This document shows positions 5,480 through 7,007 of a stretch of DNA of 7,007 bases, in pieces. A program made the translations under genes and the position numbers. Positions within the stretch are counted from its first letter, which is position 1; each line of letters begins with the position of its first letter. Source of the stretch: Microcoleaceae cyanobacterium UBA11344 (lineage in GTDB: Bacteria > Cyanobacteriota > Cyanobacteriia > Cyanobacteriales > Microcoleaceae); NCBI GenBank assembly GCA_003483675.1, contig DMYK01000116.1, positions 538 to 7,544 on the forward strand, written 5' to 3'. The notes under the pieces are model-generated. The model had not been told where the DNA came from. It saw only the letters and a list, made by a program, of their open reading frames with translations, and ran no database searches.

Positions 5480-5486
5480 CTCCTCT
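5480..5486 (-). promoter_or_regulatory. Ribosome binding site of the DnaJ-family gene
   Basis: On the minus strand AGAGGAG stands eight bases before the ATG at 5471, the strongest such site in the window. It fixes the start. Confidence 0.8.
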
Positions 5487-5490
5487 TTAT

Positions 5491-5513
5491 TAGTTGTTAG
5501 TTGTTAGTTGTTA
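5491..5513. repeat. Heptamer array TAGTTGT x3 upstream of the DnaJ-family gene
   Basis: Three perfect TAGTTGT units (5491-5511) are followed by TAG. On the other strand the unit is ACAACTA, close to the CAACTAA units at 475-516. The array ends four bases from the DnaJ-family ribosome binding site, so it lies in the 5' leader or promoter of that gene. Confidence 0.85.
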
Positions 5514-5708
5514 GAAAGCATAAATCCCAAATTAATAGGATCGCGAATAAGTTTGATGCTGGGGCGAAAGTGCCTGTGGCATCTGATCCAAATTATAGGT
5601 GATCAAAGCTTTGGACTCGATCGAGTTCGGTTGTTGCTGGGCTTTCGATCGCAATTTCCGCACCTATAAGAAAGAGCTTGTCAATTTTTGAGAATAAAAC
5701 CCTTACCC

Positions 5709-5795
5709 CGACACTTCGACACAACGACTGCGTTTACCCGCTCGCGTAGCGGCGCACGCTCGCGTAGTCGAAGTGTCGAAGGGCGAGCGTGCGCC
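5709..5795. repeat. Compound palindromic repeat containing dispersed repeat copy C
   Basis: Two nested inverted repeats share one region. CGACACTTCGAC (5709-5720) is the exact reverse complement of GTCGAAGTGTCG (5767-5778), and GGCGCACGCTCGC (5751-5763) is the exact reverse complement of GCGAGCGTGCGCC (5783-5795). GCTCGCGTAG also occurs twice as a direct repeat (5740-5749, 5758-5767). The core 5749-5776 is the family copy matching 1112-1139. The overlapping arms allow two alternative folds. Confidence 0.8.
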
Positions 5796-5863
5796 GATCG
5801 CGCTCTGTTACCGGGAGGAGTTATAACCAGCCGGCATTTCTGTTCCCGAAGGGTTGAGGAGCC

Positions 5864-5897
5864 CAGAGGGGAAGTGGCTGCGCTTGCTTCCCCTCTG
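5864..5897. repeat. Perfect 11-bp hairpin with GGCTGCGCTT loop
   Basis: CAGAGGGGAAG (5864-5874) pairs with CTTCCCCTCTG (5887-5897). The 12-nt loop contains GGCTGCGCTT (5876-5885), which recurs in the loop of the hairpin at 6106-6146. No U-tract follows on either strand, so it is not a standard terminator. Confidence 0.75.
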
Positions 5898-5907
5898 TGA
5901 GTCAGGC

Positions 5908-5928
5908 GATTTGAGATTTGAGATTTTA
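5908..5928. repeat. Short heptamer repeat GATTTGA
   Basis: GATTTGA, GATTTGA and GATTTTA follow each other in register. It has the same 7-nt period as the other arrays here but a different unit. Confidence 0.6.
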
Positions 5929-5983
5929 TAATTCCTCTCACGGATAAATCCCTTCGCTGGTTAACAATTAAAATTGCTACACA

Positions 5984-6094
5984 TCAATTAATTTGCTTGG
6001 CTAAAATATCAGTAGAGACCTGCCATATAATCTGCTTGATTTTCCAGGCAATTTCATCAGGATTCCCTTGAGCATTTCTGCCAAGTATTAGCAC
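5984..6094 (-). pseudogene. Possible gene remnant, 36-aa open frame
   Basis: From a GTG at 6094 the minus strand encodes 36 residues, including GRNAQGNPDEIAWKIKQII and ending in DILAKQIN before TGA. The composition looks like ordinary protein (an amphipathic, helix-like stretch) rather than repeat translation. I do not recognise it. No ribosome binding site precedes the GTG, and a stop lies two codons upstream. A second short frame overlaps upstream in another register (6088-6177, 29 aa, ATG ATG start), running through the A/T-armed hairpin. Together they could be the C-terminal end of a gene broken by a frameshift and a hairpin insertion. A genuine small protein is less likely. Confidence 0.25.
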
Positions 6095-6105
6095 GAGTCA
6101 AAGCC

Positions 6106-6146
6106 AAAAAAAGGTGAGGCCAGCGGCTGCGCTTTCACTTTTTTTT
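6106..6146. repeat. 12-bp hairpin with A/T arms and GGCTGCGCTT loop
   Basis: AAAAAAAGGTGA (6106-6117) pairs with TCACTTTTTTTT (6135-6146), with one G-U wobble. The 17-nt loop carries GGCTGCGCTT (6125-6134), the same ten bases as in the hairpin at 5864-5897. Each strand ends its stem in a run of T, so it could terminate transcription in either direction, though no gene clearly needs it. Confidence 0.6.
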
Positions 6147-6231
6147 CAGCCTCGGTCGAGATAGCGGTCAACATCATATAACATAATCTTTCAGTTGTCT
6201 GTTAACTAGAACACACACACCCTCAGTGTAA

Positions 6232-6257
6232 TTAAGATAGGATAGATAGTATCTTAA
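6232..6257 (+). promoter_or_regulatory. Inverted repeat upstream of the cysteine-rich gene, possible operator
   Basis: TTAAGAT (6232-6238) is the reverse complement of ATCTTAA (6251-6257), separated by 12 bp containing GATAG-like repeats. It lies about 33 bp before ATG 6290. The spacing suits a dimeric regulator binding near the promoter, but no clear -35/-10 pair is visible and the role is inference. Confidence 0.35.
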
Positions 6258-6289
6258 GAACTTTGCAACGCTACTGTGGTGCTACTATC

Positions 6290-6493
6290 ATGAATTATTT
6301 GCTAAGTTGGCCTTGCGGCTGCTGCGACGATTGGAAAGACAATTCCGAGAGTTGCGTTGTGCTTAGAAGCGGGCAGCGCATTTGTCAGCAGTGCTACGAT
6401 CGCAAATACAAGACTCAGAAGCTCCTCGCCAGACGAAAGAGCTCGAAGCTGTCTGTATCACAGCCGACTGTAACACAGACCGCCCCTTACTAA
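6290..6493 (+). CDS. Small cysteine-rich protein, putative zinc-binding, unrecognised
   Basis: This 67-residue protein starts MNYLLSWPCGCCDDW and contains a second cysteine group, SCVVLRSGQRICQQCYD. The spacing (CGCC, then a single C, then CQQC) resembles a small treble-clef or zinc-ribbon site. The rest is basic and Ser/Thr-rich (KYKTQKLLARRKSSKLS), with a probably disordered tail. I do not recognise the family. ATG 6290 is preferred over the in-frame TTG at 6263, which would add nine residues; neither has a strong ribosome binding site. It stands alone, with an inverted repeat 33 bp upstream, and a heptamer array begins on the base after its stop. It could bind nucleic acid or a partner protein (inference). 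Codon use and cysteine pattern favour a real gene. Confidence 0.6.
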   Translation: MNYLLSWPCGCCDDWKDNSESCVVLRSGQRICQQCYDRKYKTQKLLARRKSSKLSVSQPTVTQTAPY

Positions 6494-6542
6494 GTCATTG
6501 GTCATTGGTCATTGGTGATTTTTCATTGCTGATTATTCATTA
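6494..6542. repeat. STRR2-type heptamer array
   Basis: Seven units in register: GTCATTG three times, then GTGATTT, TTCATTG, CTGATTA and TTCATTA. The perfect units are the cyanobacterial STRR2 heptamer TTGGTCA in another phase. The array starts on the base directly after the TAA of the 67-aa gene and decays with distance from it. Confidence 0.9.
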
Positions 6543-6618
6543 ACTAAAAATCATTTATCATCAGTCACCGGTCAGCAGCCAACAGATTTAAAATTCAAGA
6601 ACTAATGACTACCTAACG

Positions 6619-6684
6619 CAGAAAGCTTGCTTTCGGGAGAAGGCACTTATGCAGAAGGCAGGATTCAATAAAGGCACTTATGCA
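6619..6684. repeat. Small hairpin followed by a 14-bp direct repeat
   Basis: GAAAGC-TT-GCTTTC (6621-6634) is a perfect short hairpin. After it AAGGCACTTATGCA occurs twice (6640-6653, 6671-6684), 31 bp apart. No gene overlaps. It would lie in the 3' untranslated part of a glgC transcript; on the glgC strand the hairpin has no U-tract. Confidence 0.6.
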
Positions 6685-6701
6685 CGCCGAATTTTTGAGT
6701 C

Positions 6702-6750
6702 TGACTAATGACTAATGACTAATGACTAATGACTAATGACTAATAACTAA
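6702..6750. repeat. Heptamer array TGACTAA x6 plus one variant
   Basis: Six perfect TGACTAA units (6702-6743) and a TAACTAA (6744-6750) form an uninterrupted array. On the other strand the unit is TTAGTCA, one base from STRR2. The last unit contains the complement of the glgC stop codon (6747-6749), so the array reaches into the gene's end. Confidence 0.92.
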
Positions 6751-7007
6751 ATGATAGTTCCATCGGGAATCGTGGCGTTTTTCAGCACTACAACAATGCC
6801 GCTGCGGATGTAAAAACCTTGGCTTTCGCGATTGGCTTCTTCCACTCGGTCTTTATTAATTATTTGAACATTGCGGCCGATGCGAGCATTTTTATCCACA
6901 ATCGCGCGACGAATTGTAGTATCTGCACCGATGCCGAGAGGAACGCCACTGTTTTCTAAACCAGAATGTCGTTCGGCGTCGGCTTCGTAAAAGTCACAAC
7001 CCATCAG
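6747..7007 (-). CDS. glgC: Glucose-1-phosphate adenylyltransferase, C-terminal part (5' end outside window)
   Basis: The last 86 residues of ADP-glucose pyrophosphorylase are seen. This enzyme makes ADP-glucose from glucose-1-phosphate and ATP, the committed step of glycogen synthesis in the cytosol. The fragment belongs to the C-terminal left-handed beta-helix: [48 protein letters not shown], then IPDGTII. Lys in RRAIVDKNA and Lys in VVVLKN are 37 residues apart, and the second is 11th from the end. These are the spacing and position of Lys382 and Lys419 in the Anabaena enzyme, which bind the activator 3-phosphoglycerate, so this is the photosynthetic, 3-PGA-activated type. The TAG stop lies in a heptamer array. 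No convincing terminator follows downstream on this strand. Confidence 0.95.
   Translation of the reverse strand: MMGCDFYEADAERHSGLENSGVPLGIGADTTIRRAIVDKNARIGRNVQIINKDRVEEANRESQGFYIRSGIVVVLKNATIPDGTII

Larger units (their letters stand above)
5514..5983. other. Repeat-rich spacer without a credible gene
   Basis: This stretch holds a 9-bp inverted repeat (TTATAGGTG 5593-5601, CACCTATAA 5661-5669) enclosing two perfect palindromes, CAAAGCTTTG (5604-5613) and ACTCGATCGAGT (5615-5626). A compound GC-rich palindrome (5709-5795), an 11-bp hairpin (5864-5897) and three GATTTGA-like heptamers (5908-5928) follow. A TATAAT on the minus strand (complement of 5592-5597) could be a -10 box for the DnaJ-family gene, but I see no matching -35. 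Open frames across the GC-rich part only translate the palindromes. Confidence 0.65.

Noticed and set aside
5681..5941. Open frames on both strands over the GC-rich palindrome
   Set aside because: Their arginine-rich translations come from the palindromic repeats; there is no ribosome site and both strands are equally open.
6085..6100. TTAGCACGAGTC resembling half of a CIRCE heat-shock operator
   Set aside because: The full CIRCE needs TTAGCACTC and GAGTGCTAA nine bases apart; the second half is missing, and the site is some 600 bp from the DnaJ-family gene.
6263..6289. TTG start giving a 76-aa version of the cysteine-rich protein
   Set aside because: It has no ribosome site and adds residues without clear character; ATG 6290 is simpler, although not proven.
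6702..6750. CRISPR-like regular array
   Set aside because: The units are contiguous 7-mers with no spacers, typical of STRR repeats, not CRISPR.

Overview
The window comes from a cyanobacterium, most likely a filamentous form of the Microcoleus/Oscillatoria/Phormidium kind (inference). Evidence: five copies of the HIP1 octamer GCGATCGC (1-8, 376-383, 384-391, 1302-1309, 1334-1341), heptanucleotide tandem arrays of the cyanobacterial STRR type, a pentapeptide-repeat protein, two DUF1816 genes (a mainly cyanobacterial family), a cyanobacterial DUF2993 protein, and a GlgC tail with both lysines of the 3-phosphoglycerate activator site. It is loosely packed chromosomal DNA with repeat-rich spacers.

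Layout. 1-410: 3' end of a degenerate HD-GYP gene (+). 413-516: heptamer array interrupted by a dispersed repeat and running into the start codon of a pentapeptide-repeat gene (509-1099, +). 1201-2011: promoter and DUF2993 gene (+). 2012-2301: spacer with three copies of a palindromic repeat and a rho-independent terminator. 2302-3884: a DUF1816 gene split after about five codons by a tnpB-only IS200/IS605-type element (about 2318-3609, +). 4005-4292: an intact DUF1816 paralogue (+). 4458-5471: class B DnaJ-type co-chaperone (-). 5472-6289: long spacer full of palindromes, hairpins and short repeats, with a possible gene remnant on the minus strand. 6290-6493: a 67-aa cysteine-rich protein (+). 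6494-6746: two heptamer arrays and small repeats. 6747-7007: 3' end of glgC (-).

The clearest story is the mobile element. Joining the codons left of it (ATG at 2302 behind AGAGG) to the sequence right of it rebuilds a 96-aa DUF1816 protein, matching the 95-aa paralogue at 4005-4292, which has nearly the same ribosome binding site and first codons. The right end shows an IS608-like arrangement: GAAT, then a hairpin containing the tnpB stop codon, then TCAA. TnpB keeps its RuvC acidic residues and four zinc-finger cysteines, so it may be an active RNA-guided nuclease whose guide matches the empty DUF1816 allele.

A second theme is repeats colonising gene boundaries. Heptamer arrays supply the pentapeptide gene's start codon and the glgC stop codon, abut the stop of the 67-aa gene, and lie just upstream of the DnaJ-family ribosome binding site. 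At least three dispersed hairpin families fill the spacers. No operon is evident; most genes look like single transcription units.
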